Of a stretch of DNA of 64,000 nucleotides, positions 16,914 through 25,834 are shown piece by piece. The position numbers and the translations under genes were made by a program. Source of the stretch: JAVVHH01 sp965199585 (GTDB lineage Bacteria > Pseudomonadota > Alphaproteobacteria > Acetobacterales > Acetobacteraceae); NCBI GenBank assembly GCA_965199585.1, contig CBDASI010000002.1, positions 868,001 through 932,000 on the forward strand. Reading direction: 5' to 3'. Every line of letters starts with the position of its first letter. The first letter of the stretch is position 1. The notes below the pieces were generated by a model, which was not told where the DNA came from, searched no databases, and saw only the letters and a list, made by a program, of their open reading frames with translations.

Positions 16914-18638
16914 ATGTCGACCAAGCAGTGGGACAAGTCGCGGATGCCGTCGCGGCATGTGACGGAGGGGCCCGGGCGGGCGCCGCACCGGTCGTATTAT
17001 TACGCGATGGGGCTGACGGAGGAAGAGATCGCGCAGCCATTCGTGGGGGTGGCGACGTGCTGGAACGAGGCGGCGCCTTGCAACATCTCGCTGAGCCGGC
17101 AGGCGCAGTCGGTGAAGGTGGGCGTGAAGGAAGGCGGCGGGACGCCGCGGGAGTTCACGACGATCACGGTTACCGACGGGATCGCGATGGGGCACCAGGG
17201 GATGAAGTCGTCGCTGGTGTCGCGCGACGTGATCGCGGACAGCGTCGAGCTGACGGTGCGGGGGCATTGCTACGACGCGCTGGTGGGGGTCGCCGGGTGC
17301 GACAAGTCGCTGCCGGGGATGATGATGGCGATGTGCCGGCTGAACATCCCGGCGGTGTTCATGTATGGCGGGTCGATTCTGCCCGGGAAGTTCAAGGGTA
17401 AGGACGTGACCGTCGTGGACGTGTTCGAGGCGGTTGGGCGGCATGCGGCCGGGACGATGTCGGACGAGGATCTGCACGAGTTGGAGTGCGTCGCGTGTCC
17501 GAGCGCGGGGGCGTGCGGCGGGCAGTTCACGGCTAACACGATGGCCACGGTGAGCGAGGCGATCGGGCTGGCGCTGCCGGGGTCGGCCGGGTCGCCGGCG
17601 CCGTATGAGGATCGGGACCGCTGGGCGGTGGAGAGCGGCCGCGCGGTGATGCGGTTGATCGAGAGCGGGCTTCGGCCGCGGGACATCGTGACGCGCAAGG
17701 CGCTGGAGAACGGCGCGGTGGTAGTGGCGGCGACGGGCGGGAGCACGAATGCCGGGCTGCACCTGCCGGCGATCGCCAATGAATGCGGGATCGATTTCAC
17801 GATGGACGACGTGGTCGAGATCATGCGGCGGACGCCGTATATCGCCGACCTCAAGCCCGGCGGGAAATACGTGGCGCTCGACGTGCACAACATCGGCGGC
17901 ATTCCGGTGATCCTGAAGGCGCTGATGGATGGCGGGTTGCTGCACGGCGACTGCATGACCGTGTCGGGCAAGACGCTGGCGGAGAACTTGGCTGACGTGG
18001 TGTTCCCGACCGATCAGGACGTGGTGTATCCGGTGTCGCGGGCGATCTCGAAGACCGGGGGCGTCGTGGGGTTGAAGGGCAACCTGGCGCCGGACGGCGC
18101 GATTGTGAAGATTGCGGGGATGGAGAACCTCGTGTTCGAGGGCACCGCGCTGTGCTTCGATAGCGAGGAAGAAGCGTTCGAGGCGGTCAACGGGCGGGCC
18201 TACAAGGCGGGTGACGTGATCGTGGTGCGCTACGAGGGGCCGAAAGGTGGGCCGGGGATGCGCGAGATGCTGTCCACGACCTCGGCGATCTATGGGCAGG
18301 GCATGGGCGACAAGGTGGCGTTGATCACCGACGGAAGGTTCAGCGGGGCGACTCGCGGGTTCTGCGTGGGCCATGTCGGGCCGGAAGCGGCCGTGGGTGG
18401 GCCGATCGCGCTGGTGCGGAACGGGGACCGTATTCGGTTGGACGCGGCGGCGGGCACGATGGACGTGCTGCTGTCCGACGAGGAGATGGCGACCCGGCGG
18501 GCAGCGTGGACGCCCCGGCGGACCGACTACAATAGCGGGGCGATCTGGAAATTCGCGCAGACAGTCGGGCCGGCGCATCTAGGGGCGTTGACGCATCCGG
18601 GGGCCAAGGCGGAGACGCATTGCTATGCGGATATCTGA
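16914..18638 (+). CDS. ilvD: Dihydroxy-acid dehydratase
   Basis: A 574-residue IlvD/Edd-family enzyme. It dehydrates 2,3-dihydroxyisovalerate and 2,3-dihydroxy-3-methylvalerate in valine/leucine and isoleucine synthesis. Cluster-ligand cysteines are seen in CWNEAAPCN (Cys49, Cys56), AGCDKSLPGMMMAM (about Cys128) and GACGGQFTANTMA (about Cys200). ITDGRFSGATRGFCVGHVGPEA lies near the C-terminus. Length suits the shorter plant-like [2Fe-2S] class more than the E. coli [4Fe-4S] class, but that is inference. GTGGAGG precedes the ATG. It is flanked on both sides by REP-like elements and appears to be a single-gene unit. Confidence 0.97.
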   Translation: MSTKQWDKSRMPSRHVTEGPGRAPHRSYYYAMGLTEEEIAQPFVGVATCWNEAAPCNISLSRQAQSVKVGVKEGGGTPREFTTITVTDGIAMGHQGMKSSLVSRDVIADSVELTVRGHCYDALVGVAGCDKSLPGMMMAMCRLNIPAVFMYGGSILPGKFKGKDVTVVDVFEAVGRHAAGTMSDEDLHELECVACPSAGACGGQFTANTMATVSEAIGLALPGSAGSPAPYEDRDRWAVESGRAVMRLIESGLRPRDIVTRKALENGAVVVAATGGSTNAGLHLPAIANECGIDFTMDDVVEIMRRTPYIADLKPGGKYVALDVHNIGGIPVILKALMDGGLLHGDCMTVSGKTLAENLADVVFPTDQDVVYPVSRAISKTGGVVGLKGNLAPDGAIVKIAGMENLVFEGTALCFDSEEEAFEAVNGRAYKAGDVIVVRYEGPKGGPGMREMLSTTSAIYGQGMGDKVALITDGRFSGATRGFCVGHVGPEAAVGGPIALVRNGDRIRLDAAAGTMDVLLSDEEMATRRAAWTPRRTDYNSGAIWKFAQTVGPAHLGALTHPGAKAETHCYADI

Positions 18639-18660
18639 GTTTTAGGTCGTCTTCGTTGGT

Positions 18661-18685
18661 TTGGTGGGCTGAAGCCCACCCTACG
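18661..18685. repeat. REP-like palindromic element, copy 2
   Basis: TTGGTGGG-CTGAA-GCCCACCCTACG, 22 bases after the ilvD stop. It folds as an 8-bp perfect stem (GGTGGGCT/AGCCCACC). Outer arms are identical to copy 1, in the same orientation, and the sequence resembles interspersed GGTGGGCTGAAGCCCACC-type repeats of many Proteobacteria. Confidence 0.65.
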
Positions 18686-18710
18686 GGTTAGTGGGTTTAG
18701 GGAGGCGCAT

Positions 18711-19202
18711 ATGGGGGGCGGACGGGAGGCACCGCCGGTGCTGAAGGATTTCTTCGGACGGGCGGAGCGATACGCCTACATCGCGGTCGGCGTCCTGCTC
18801 GTGCTGACGACGGTCATCGCGCTGATCGGGTCATTGCTGCTGCTGTGGCACGGGGTGCTGGATTGGTCGGGCACCAACGAGGTGTTCGAGACGGTCGATC
18901 GGCTGCTGTTCGTGCTGATGCTGGTGGAAATCCTGCATACGGTCAGCGCGTCGGTGCGGACCGGGAGCCTGACGGTGCAGCCGTTCCTGATCGTGGGGCT
19001 GATCGCGTCGATCCGGCGGGTGTTGGTCATTACACTGGAGACGTCGGAATCGATGCGGGGCCGGGTCTGGAACGATACGGTGTCGGCGCAGTTTCATGCG
19101 TCGATGCTGGAGTTGGGTGTGTTGGCTGGGCTGATCCTGGTGATGGTGGCATCGATCTACTTGCTGCACCAAATTCCTGAGGACTCGAAGAAGGCGGAGT
19201 GA
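18711..19202 (+). CDS. PsiE-like (phosphate-starvation-inducible E family) membrane protein
   Basis: A 163-residue inner-membrane protein with four predicted helices (about 24-47, 63-82, 93-112, 134-154). The block EVFETVDRLLFVLMLVEILHT and PFLIVGLIASIRRVLVITLE match the PsiE family core. The molecular function of PsiE is unknown; in E. coli the gene is phosphate-responsive. GGAGG lies six bases before the ATG. It is convergent with xthA, with only 4 bases between stops. Confidence 0.8.
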   Translation: MGGGREAPPVLKDFFGRAERYAYIAVGVLLVLTTVIALIGSLLLLWHGVLDWSGTNEVFETVDRLLFVLMLVEILHTVSASVRTGSLTVQPFLIVGLIASIRRVLVITLETSESMRGRVWNDTVSAQFHASMLELGVLAGLILVMVASIYLLHQIPEDSKKAE

Positions 19203-19206
19203 CCGA

Positions 19207-19971
19207 TCAGACGGTAAACACCACCGGGACGTGATCGGACGGCTGGGGTTGGTCGCGCTCGTTGCGGTCGGGAACGGCGGACACCAAACGTTCGGCAAGA
19301 TCGGGGGAGAGCAACGCGTGGTCGATGCGTAGTCCGCGGTCGCGGGGCCAGGCGCCGGCTTGATAGTCCCAGAACGTGTAGATTTTCCCGCCGGGTTGGA
19401 CCGCGCGGATCGCGTCGGTGAAGCCGTCCCAGAGCATCGTACGGAAGGCGGCGCGGGTTTCCGGGCGGATCAACGCGTCGCCGGCGGGCAGCGTGCCTGG
19501 GGCAAAATCCTCGTCGGTCGGGGCTACGTTGTAATCGCCGGCGAAGGCGCAGGACTCGCCGGAGTCGAGCAACGATCGTGCATGGGCCGCGAGGCACTCC
19601 ATCCAACGGAGCTTATAAGCGTAGCCTTCCGGGCCACCACTGTTGCCGTTGGGTAGATAGAGATTGCCGACGGTGACGCCTTGGGTGCGCACCTCGATGT
19701 AGCGGGACGCCGAGTCCGCCTCCATGCCGGGCAGGCCGCGCTGCGTCACCTCGACCGGCTGCTTCGAGAGAATGGCCACCCCGTTATAGGATTTCTGGCC
19801 GAGTACTTCGGACCGGTAGCCGGCATCGGTGAAGGCCTGACGTGGGAATTGCGGCTCCTCGCATTTGATCTCCTGCAGGAGCAGGAGATCAGGCTGATTA
19901 CGGTCGAGCCATTTGACGACGTGCTGCTCGCGCTGGCGCACGGAGTTGACGTTCCACGTCGCGAACTTCAC
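19207..19971 (-). CDS. xthA: Exodeoxyribonuclease III
   Basis: A 254-residue endonuclease/exonuclease/phosphatase-fold enzyme. It cuts DNA at AP sites and removes 3' blocking groups. Catalytic motifs are WNVNSVRQR (Asn7), LLLQEIKCE (metal-binding Glu), YLPNGN, FAGDYNVAPTDED, RIDHALLSPDL and the C-terminal SDHVPV (catalytic Asp-His). It begins with GTG (GTG-AAG-TTC) at 19971. It is 7 bases downstream of erpA on the same strand and is probably cotranscribed with it, an order seen in other Alphaproteobacteria. Confidence 0.95.
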   Translation of the reverse strand: MKFATWNVNSVRQREQHVVKWLDRNQPDLLLLQEIKCEEPQFPRQAFTDAGYRSEVLGQKSYNGVAILSKQPVEVTQRGLPGMEADSASRYIEVRTQGVTVGNLYLPNGNSGGPEGYAYKLRWMECLAAHARSLLDSGESCAFAGDYNVAPTDEDFAPGTLPAGDALIRPETRAAFRTMLWDGFTDAIRAVQPGGKIYTFWDYQAGAWPRDRGLRIDHALLSPDLAERLVSAVPDRNERDQPQPSDHVPVVFTV

Positions 19972-19978
19972 GGCAGGA

Positions 19979-20326
19979 TCAGTCGATCGAGAAGCTGGTG
20001 CCGCAGCCGCAGGAGGAGGTCGCGTTGGGATTCTGGATTTTGAAGTAAGCGCCCATCAGTTCGTCGGCATAATCGAGCTGCGACCCGGCGAGTAGATCCA
20101 TGCTGACAGGGTCGACGATGACCCTGGCGGCACCGGCGTCGACGACGAGGTCGTCGACTTGCTGGGCGTCGTCGAGCTCGAACTTGTATTGGAAACCGCT
20201 ACAGCCGCCGGCCAGGACGGAGACGCGGAGCGCGGCGTCAGCCTGCGCTTTGGCGATCTCGGCGACGCGGGCGGCGGCGCGGGCGGTCACCGAGAATGGG
20301 GGGGCGGCAACGATGGTCTCGCTCAT
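19979..20326 (-). CDS. erpA: Iron-sulfur cluster insertion protein ErpA (HesB/IscA family)
   Basis: A 115-residue A-type carrier. The three ligand cysteines are present: one in AGGCSGFQYKFELDD (about 42) and two in the C-terminal SSCGCGTSFSID. It carries Fe-S clusters to apo-proteins; IlvD in this window is the kind of client that needs such delivery. It is divergent from dgt with 41 bases between start codons, so the promoters must overlap. The alternative assignment IscA cannot be excluded, but no isc or suf operon is adjacent and the erpA-dgt pairing is the usual alphaproteobacterial one. Confidence 0.9.
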   Translation of the reverse strand: MSETIVAAPPFSVTARAAARVAEIAKAQADAALRVSVLAGGCSGFQYKFELDDAQQVDDLVVDAGAARVIVDPVSMDLLAGSQLDYADELMGAYFKIQNPNATSSCGCGTSFSID

Positions 20327-20367
20327 ATGGCTTACATAGCGTTTCCGGGCGGCTTATTGAAGGTGCG

Positions 20368-21525
20368 ATGCAGGAAGTCGCCCCTTACGCCGTGCGCGCG
20401 GAGACGTCGCGCGGCCGGCTCTATGCCGAGCCGGGGGCGGAGGGCCGCAGTCCGTGGCAGCGAGACCGCGACCGGGTCATCCATAGCTCGGCGTTCCGGG
20501 CGCTGCAGTACAAGACGCAAGTGTTCGTCAATCACGAGGGCGATTACTACCGGACGCGGCTGACGCACTCGATCGAGGTGGCGCAGATCGCGCGGTCGAT
20601 CGCGCGGGCGCTGCGGCTGGACGAGGACCTGACGGAGGCGTTGGCGCTGGCGCACGACCTCGGTCACACGCCGTTCGGGCATGCCGGGGAGGATGCGCTG
20701 GATGCCGCGATGCAGCCATTCGGCGGGTTCGACCATAACGGGCAGAGTCTCAAGACGGTGACGGTGCTGGAGACGCGGTATGCGGCGTTCGACGGGCTGA
20801 ACCTCACGTGGGAGACGCTCGAGGGGTTGGCCAAACACAACGGCCCGGTCTCGGCCCCGATGGGCTACATTGCCGAGTATGACGCGCGGCATTCGCTCGA
20901 GTTGGCGAGTTGGGCGTCGGGCGAGGCGCAGGTGGCAGCGATCGCAGACGACGTGGCTTATCACAGTCACGACCTGGACGACGGGTTGCGGGCCGGGCTG
21001 TTCACGACGGGGGACATCGCGCATCTGCCGATCGTCGGGCCGGCATTGCGGGAGGCGGGTCGGGCGAGCCTGGATCTGGCGCCGGACCGGTTGCGGCACG
21101 AGACGATCCGCCGGGTCATCAACGGGCTGGCGACGGATCTGATCGAGGAGAGCCGGCGACGGATCCGGGCGCTGGGACCGGCGGATGCGGACGCGATCCG
21201 GGGGGCCGCTGGGCCGGTGATCGGGTTCGGCCCGGCGATGGACGCGGCCAACCGGGCGATCAAGGAATTCCTGCACGCGCGGATGTATCGGCACTGGCGG
21301 GTAAACCGCATGACGGCGAAGGCGCGGCGGGTAACGGAGTCGCTGTTCACGTTGCTGCATGGGGACACGTCGTTGTTGCCGGACGGGTGGCGGGCGCGGG
21401 CGGGGGCGGGGGCGGCATCGGATGCACGGGCGGCGCGGGTGGTCGCGGATTACATCGCGGGCATGACGGACCGGTTCGCGCTCGACGAGCATCTGCGGCT
21501 GACGGATCCTTTCCGGACGGGGTAA
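20368..21525 (+). CDS. dgt: Deoxyguanosinetriphosphate triphosphohydrolase-like protein
   Basis: A 385-residue HD-domain dNTPase. It would release triphosphate from dNTPs. The HD signature is complete: RTRLTHSIEVAQIAR (His), ALAHDLGHTPFGHAGEDAL (His-Asp) and IADDVAYHSHDLDDGL (distal Asp). The N-terminal RGRLYAEPGAEGRSPWQRDRDRVIHSSAFRAL is typical of the shorter dGTPase type-2 family. ATG 20368 is chosen because the family starts just before this; an upstream in-frame ATG at 20296 would lie inside divergent erpA. The argS gene that often follows in Alphaproteobacteria is absent here. Confidence 0.93.
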   Translation: MQEVAPYAVRAETSRGRLYAEPGAEGRSPWQRDRDRVIHSSAFRALQYKTQVFVNHEGDYYRTRLTHSIEVAQIARSIARALRLDEDLTEALALAHDLGHTPFGHAGEDALDAAMQPFGGFDHNGQSLKTVTVLETRYAAFDGLNLTWETLEGLAKHNGPVSAPMGYIAEYDARHSLELASWASGEAQVAAIADDVAYHSHDLDDGLRAGLFTTGDIAHLPIVGPALREAGRASLDLAPDRLRHETIRRVINGLATDLIEESRRRIRALGPADADAIRGAAGPVIGFGPAMDAANRAIKEFLHARMYRHWRVNRMTAKARRVTESLFTLLHGDTSLLPDGWRARAGAGAASDARAARVVADYIAGMTDRFALDEHLRLTDPFRTG

Positions 21526-21586
21526 GTCGCCAAGGACAAAGGGGCGGGGTTGCCGCGTCGGAAAGGCTGACGCAGAGTGCCGCCTT

Positions 21587-21943
21587 ATGAACGGACCAGA
21601 AGCGCAGTATCGAGAGCATCTCAACTCGGGCCACTTCATGCTGCAGCGCAGTAAAAGCAGTGGCCGTTACACTTTCTATCCTCGAGTTGCGATGCCGGGG
21701 ACTGGGGAGAGGGACCTGGAATGGGTTCCGGCGGGGGGAGGCGGGGTGGTTTATGCCATCACGGTCAACCGCAGTCGTGAGGGTTCGTCGAATATCGCGC
21801 TGATCGACCTGGACGAGGGGCCGCGGTTGATGTCGCGGATCGAGGGCGTGGAGACGCTGCCGATCGGGAGCCGAGTGACGGCGCGGATCATCGACGAGGG
21901 CGGCGAGAAAGTGGTCGTGTTCGACCCGGCGGTGGCGGCATGA
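21587..21943 (+). CDS. DUF35 OB-fold protein, partner of the thiolase-like gene
   Basis: A 118-residue DUF35 protein (rubredoxin-like zinc ribbon plus OB fold). The N-terminal helix YREHLNSGHFMLQRSKSSGRY and the OB-fold end GSRVTARIIDEGGEKVVVFDP fit the family. The zinc-ribbon cysteines expected after YPR are missing: the segment reads FYPRVAMPGTGERDLEW. DUF35 proteins bind thiolase-like partners and acyl-CoA; ChsH2 with Ltp2 is a known case. The stop overlaps the thiolase-like start as ATGA, supporting a two-protein complex. It is the first gene of the acyl-CoA cluster. Confidence 0.85.
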   Translation: MNGPEAQYREHLNSGHFMLQRSKSSGRYTFYPRVAMPGTGERDLEWVPAGGGGVVYAITVNRSREGSSNIALIDLDEGPRLMSRIEGVETLPIGSRVTARIIDEGGEKVVVFDPAVAA

Positions 21944-23088
21944 GCATGTTGCGGGGCGCGGCGGCGATCGTCGGGATTGGGAGCGCCGGGACCGGCGAAG
22001 CGCCGGGCCGGACCGCGATGGAGCTGATGGCGGAATCGGCGCTGGCGGCGATCGAGGACGCCGGGCTGACGCTGGGGGACATCGACGGGCTTTATGCGGC
22101 GACGTCGACCCACTTCTTCCCGACGCTGTCGGTGGCGGAGTATCTCGGCATCAAGCCGCGGATGCAGGACGGGACGAACATCGGCGGGTCGAGCTTCGAG
22201 GCGCATCTGCTGTCGGCGACGATGGCGCTGGCGACCGGGCAGTGCGATGCGGCGCTGATCTGCTACGGGTCGAACCAGCGCAGCGCGGGCGGGCGGCTGG
22301 TGTCGATGGCGGAGCGGCCGCCGTATGAGGCGCCGTATAAGCCGCGGCAGCCGATCAATGCGTATGCATTGGCGGCGAGCCGGCACATGTACGAGTACGG
22401 GACGACGCGGGAGCAGCTGGCGGAAGTAGCCGTGGCAGCGCGGGGCTGGGCGAACCTGAACCCGGCGGCGTTCGCGCGAGGGCCGTTGAGCGTGGCGGAC
22501 GTGTTGAAGAGCCGGATGGTGAGCGATCCGTTGACGGTGGCCGATTGCTGCCTGGTGACGGATGGCGGCGGGGCGTGCGTGCTGGTGCGGGCGGATCGGG
22601 CCAAGGATCTCAAGCACAAGCCGGCTTACTTCCTGGGCGGGGCGACGGCGGGGTGGCACCGGTCGATCGCGTCGATGCCGGATGCGACGATCACGGCGGC
22701 GAGCGAGAGCGGGCCGCGGGCATTCGCGATGGCGGGGATGACGCCGGCCGACATCAAACTCGCGATGCTTTACGATGCGTTTACCATCAATACGATATTG
22801 TTCCTCGAGGATCTCGGCTTCTGCGCCAAGGGCGAGGGCGGGCGGTTCGTCGAAGGTGGAGCGATCGCGCCAGGTGGGCGATTGGCGGTAAACACCAACG
22901 GCGGCGGGCTCTCGTGCGTGCATCCGGGGATGTATGGAATGTTCCTCATCTTGGAGGCAGTGACGCAGCTGCGCGGAGACGCGGGCGAGCGGCAGGTGCC
23001 CGGGCTGGATGTGGTATTGCTGCATGGCAATGGTGGAACGCTGTCGAGCCAGTGCACGACGCTGCTGGGGAATGCAGCGGCGCTATGA
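21940..23088 (+). CDS. Thiolase-like / SCPx-type protein, Ser in place of the nucleophilic Cys
   Basis: A 382-residue thiolase-superfamily protein. It has AAIVGIGSAGTGEAPGRTA at the N-terminus. The position that carries the acyl-accepting Cys in true thiolases reads NIGGSSFEAHLLSA (about 87-100), so Ser replaces Cys. The C-terminal motifs NTNGGGLSCVHPGMYGM and LHGNGGTLSSQC keep His and a Gly-rich loop. Known Cys-less members with DUF35 partners include retro-aldolases such as Ltp2, and this pair may act likewise on a CoA thioester; the substrate is unknown. Starts and stops overlap both neighbours (ATGA each side), so the operon is tightly coupled. Confidence 0.88.
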   Translation: MSMLRGAAAIVGIGSAGTGEAPGRTAMELMAESALAAIEDAGLTLGDIDGLYAATSTHFFPTLSVAEYLGIKPRMQDGTNIGGSSFEAHLLSATMALATGQCDAALICYGSNQRSAGGRLVSMAERPPYEAPYKPRQPINAYALAASRHMYEYGTTREQLAEVAVAARGWANLNPAAFARGPLSVADVLKSRMVSDPLTVADCCLVTDGGGACVLVRADRAKDLKHKPAYFLGGATAGWHRSIASMPDATITAASESGPRAFAMAGMTPADIKLAMLYDAFTINTILFLEDLGFCAKGEGGRFVEGGAIAPGGRLAVNTNGGGLSCVHPGMYGMFLILEAVTQLRGDAGERQVPGLDVVLLHGNGGTLSSQCTTLLGNAAAL

Positions 23089-25172
23089 GTAATCGGTTTT
23101 CGTCGCTCGACAGCCTGTTGCGGCCGGGGAGCGTGGCGGTGATCGGGGCGTCGGCGGATGCGACGCGGATTGGCGGGCGGCCAATCTCCTACATGCTGCA
23201 ACAGGGGTTCAAGGGGGAGATCCTGCCGGTCAATCCGAACCGGGCGGAGATCCAGGGGCTTCCGGCGTACCGGAGCGTGGCGGAGCTGCCGCGCGTGCCG
23301 GATACGGCGATCGTGGCGGTGCCGATGGCGCTGGCGATCGACGCAGTGCGGGACCTGTCTGGGCGCGGGGTTAAGTCGGCGATCGTGTTCACCGCCGGGT
23401 TCGCGGAGGCGGGGCCGGAGGGGGAGGAGTTTCAGGCGCAACTGTTGGCCGCGGCCGGGCCAATGCGGGTGCTGGGGCCGAACTGCCTGGGGTTATTCAA
23501 CGGGCGGGTCGGGTTTTATCCGATCTTCAGCTCGAGCGTGGAGAGCGGCTTTCCACAGGCAGGGCGGATCGGGATCGCCAGCCAGAGCGGGGCCTACGGG
23601 ACGCACGTTTTTGCGGTAGCGCGGAACCGGGGAATCGGGACGCCAATCTGCGTGACGACCGGCAACGAGTCGGATGTGACGATCGGGGACGTGATCGGGT
23701 GGTTGGCGCAGGATCCGGAGACGGACGTGATCGCGGCGTATGCGGAGGGGATCCGGGAGGCGGACGGGTTCCTGGCGGCGTTGGAGGCGGCGCGGCAGGC
23801 GAAGAAGCCGGTCGTGATGATGAAGGTCGGCACGTCGGCGATCGGGAAGCATGCGGCGAAGTCGCATACGGCGTCGATCGCGGGGGATGACCGGGTCACG
23901 GACGCGGTGTTGGCCGAGTTCGGGGTGGTGCGGGCACGGACGACCGAGGAGATGCTGGACATCGCGCTGACCGCGACGCGGCGGATTTATCCGGCGGGCA
24001 ATACGCTTGGGGTGATCACCATCAGCGGCGGGGCCGGGGTGCTGATTTCGGATGCGGCCGAGGCGGTCGGGATGTCATTGCCGGAGATGCCGGTGGAGGC
24101 GCAGGCGCGACTGAAAGCTTTGGTGCCGTTCGCCGCGCCGCGTAACCCGGTGGACTGCACGGCGCAGGCGTTCAACGACATCACGCTGGTCGGCAAGTTC
24201 ACGGACTCCATGGTCGAGGATGGCGGATACCGGTCGATCCTGGCGTTCTTCAGCCAGGTGGCGGGGTCGCCGACCATCTCCCCTGCCCTGCGGGCGCAGT
24301 TGAACGCGACCAAGGCGAAGCATCCCGACCGGCTGTACGTGCTGTCGATCGTAGCGCGGCCGGAGCAGGTGCGGGAATACGAGGCGGACGGGTTCGTGGT
24401 GTTCGAGGACCCGACGCGGGCGGTGGTGGCGATTCAAGCCATGGGGCGGTTCGGGGATGCGTTCGCACGCGCGGCCGACCCGATACCGGCTGTCCTCGAC
24501 CCGGTCACGTTGCCGGCGGTGATGCCCACCGAGGCGGAGGCCAAGGTGATGCTGGCAGCGGCGGGGATTGCGTCGGCGCCGGAGCAGGCCTGCGCTACGG
24601 CGGACGAGGCGGCTGCGGCGGCCGAGCGGTTCGGCAAGCCGGTGGTGATGAAGATCCTGTCGCCGGACATTCTGCACAAATCTGAGATCGGTGGCGTATT
24701 GCTCGGGATCGAGGGCGGCGAGGCGGCGCGGGCCGGGTTTGCGACATTGATGGAGCGGGCGGCGGCGCGGGCACCGGGCGCGCGGATCGAGGGCGCGCTG
24801 GTGGCCAAACAGCTGTCGGGCGGCGTCGAATGCATCATGGGCATCCAGCGCGACCCGGTGTTCGGGCCGGTGGCGCTGGTGGGCATCGGCGGCATCTTCG
24901 TCGAAATCCTGCAGGACGTGGCGCTGCACCGATGCCCGTTCGGGACGGAGGTCGCGGAGCGGATGATCCGTAGCTTGAGGGCGGCGCCCATCCTGCTGGG
25001 CGCACGCGGGCAGGCGCCCGTTGATATCGCGGCGCTGGGGGCGATGCTGGCCAGGCTGTCGCAATGGGCGGTGGCGGCGGGCGATCGGCTACTGTCGGTC
25101 GATCTCAACCCGGTGGTGGCTCTGCCGGACGGCGCTTACGCGCTCGATGCGGTGATCGAGGTGGCGGCTTGA
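23085..25172 (+). CDS. ADP-forming acyl-CoA synthetase (acetate--CoA ligase family)
   Basis: A 695-residue single-chain ACD-type enzyme. The order is CoA-binding domain (about 8-135, SVAVIGASADATRIGGRP), two succinyl-CoA-ligase-like domains (about 150-460, IGIASQSGAYGTHVFAVA and VITISGGAGVLISDA), then ATP-grasp (about 470-690, KPVVMKILSPDILHKSEIGGV). The phospho-histidine segment is KSHTASIAGDD. It would interconvert acyl-CoA, ADP and Pi with acid, CoA and ATP. ATG 23085 overlaps the thiolase-like stop, which fixes the start; an earlier in-frame start would lie inside that gene. The acid is unknown; cluster context suggests a product of CoA-dependent degradation. Confidence 0.92.
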   Translation: MSNRFSSLDSLLRPGSVAVIGASADATRIGGRPISYMLQQGFKGEILPVNPNRAEIQGLPAYRSVAELPRVPDTAIVAVPMALAIDAVRDLSGRGVKSAIVFTAGFAEAGPEGEEFQAQLLAAAGPMRVLGPNCLGLFNGRVGFYPIFSSSVESGFPQAGRIGIASQSGAYGTHVFAVARNRGIGTPICVTTGNESDVTIGDVIGWLAQDPETDVIAAYAEGIREADGFLAALEAARQAKKPVVMMKVGTSAIGKHAAKSHTASIAGDDRVTDAVLAEFGVVRARTTEEMLDIALTATRRIYPAGNTLGVITISGGAGVLISDAAEAVGMSLPEMPVEAQARLKALVPFAAPRNPVDCTAQAFNDITLVGKFTDSMVEDGGYRSILAFFSQVAGSPTISPALRAQLNATKAKHPDRLYVLSIVARPEQVREYEADGFVVFEDPTRAVVAIQAMGRFGDAFARAADPIPAVLDPVTLPAVMPTEAEAKVMLAAAGIASAPEQACATADEAAAAAERFGKPVVMKILSPDILHKSEIGGVLLGIEGGEAARAGFATLMERAAARAPGARIEGALVAKQLSGGVECIMGIQRDPVFGPVALVGIGGIFVEILQDVALHRCPFGTEVAERMIRSLRAAPILLGARGQAPVDIAALGAMLARLSQWAVAAGDRLLSVDLNPVVALPDGAYALDAVIEVAA

Positions 25173-25834
25173 TCGACAAACAGGTTCGCAACATCGCCGA
25201 GGCGCTCGACGGCATCGCCGATGGCTCGACGGTGCTGATTGGCGGATTCGGCTCGGTGGGGCAGCCGGATCAACTGATCGAGGGATTGATCGAGCAGGGC
25301 GCGACGGACCTGGTTTGCGTCGCCAACAATGCCGGGGCGGGTCATGTCGGGCTGGCGCGGCTGATGGAGTTGGGCCGGGTGCGGCGGATCATCTGCAGCT
25401 TTCCACGCTCGGTCGGCTCGACGGTGTTCGAGGACCTATACCGAGCGGGGAAGATCGAACTCGAGCTGGTGCCGCAGGGGACGCTGGCGGAGCGCATCAG
25501 GGCGGCCGGCGCGGGCATTCCGGCGTTCTTCACCGCAACGGCGGCCGGTACATTGCTGGCGCGGGACAAGGAAACTCGCGTCATCAATGGGCGCACCTAC
25601 GTCTTGGAAGAAGCGCTGCATGCCGAAGTAGCGTTGGTCGAGGCGTGGGAGGCGGATCGGTGGGGAAATCTGAGCTACCGCTCAAGCGGGCGAAATTTCA
25701 ACCCGATCATGGCGACGGCCGGAGCACTGACGGTAGCGCAAGCGCACCATATCGTGCCGCTGGGTTCGCTCGATCCTGAAGCGATCGTCACTCCGGGGAT
25801 TTATGTCAATCGTGTGGTTCACCTTGACCTATGA
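25169..25834 (+). CDS. CoA-transferase subunit A (3-oxoacid CoA-transferase type)
   Basis: A 221-residue family I CoA-transferase alpha subunit. It has VLIGGFGSVGQPDQLIEGL near the N-terminus, VANNAGAGHVGLARLM, ELVPQGTLAERIRAAGAGIPAFFT and a terminal IVTPGIYVNRVVHL. The start is a TTG at 25169 overlapping the previous stop (TTGA); no ATG or GTG is available at this position, and the protein begins (M)IDKQVRNIAEALDGI. It pairs with the B subunit at 25941 to move CoA between a 3-oxoacid and another acyl-CoA. The pcaI, scoA and atoD names are all possible; the substrate cannot be told. Confidence 0.9.
   Translation: MIDKQVRNIAEALDGIADGSTVLIGGFGSVGQPDQLIEGLIEQGATDLVCVANNAGAGHVGLARLMELGRVRRIICSFPRSVGSTVFEDLYRAGKIELELVPQGTLAERIRAAGAGIPAFFTATAAGTLLARDKETRVINGRTYVLEEALHAEVALVEAWEADRWGNLSYRSSGRNFNPIMATAGALTVAQAHHIVPLGSLDPEAIVTPGIYVNRVVHLDL

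Noticed and set aside
14333..16936. Long open frame on the minus strand (867 codons) opposite valS
   Set aside because: It is fully antisense to a certain gene; Arg/His/Pro-rich composition and no domain are typical of antisense frames in GC-rich DNA.
16830..18578. Minus-strand open frame of 582 codons opposite ilvD
   Set aside because: Arg/His-rich shadow of a certain gene; no start context.
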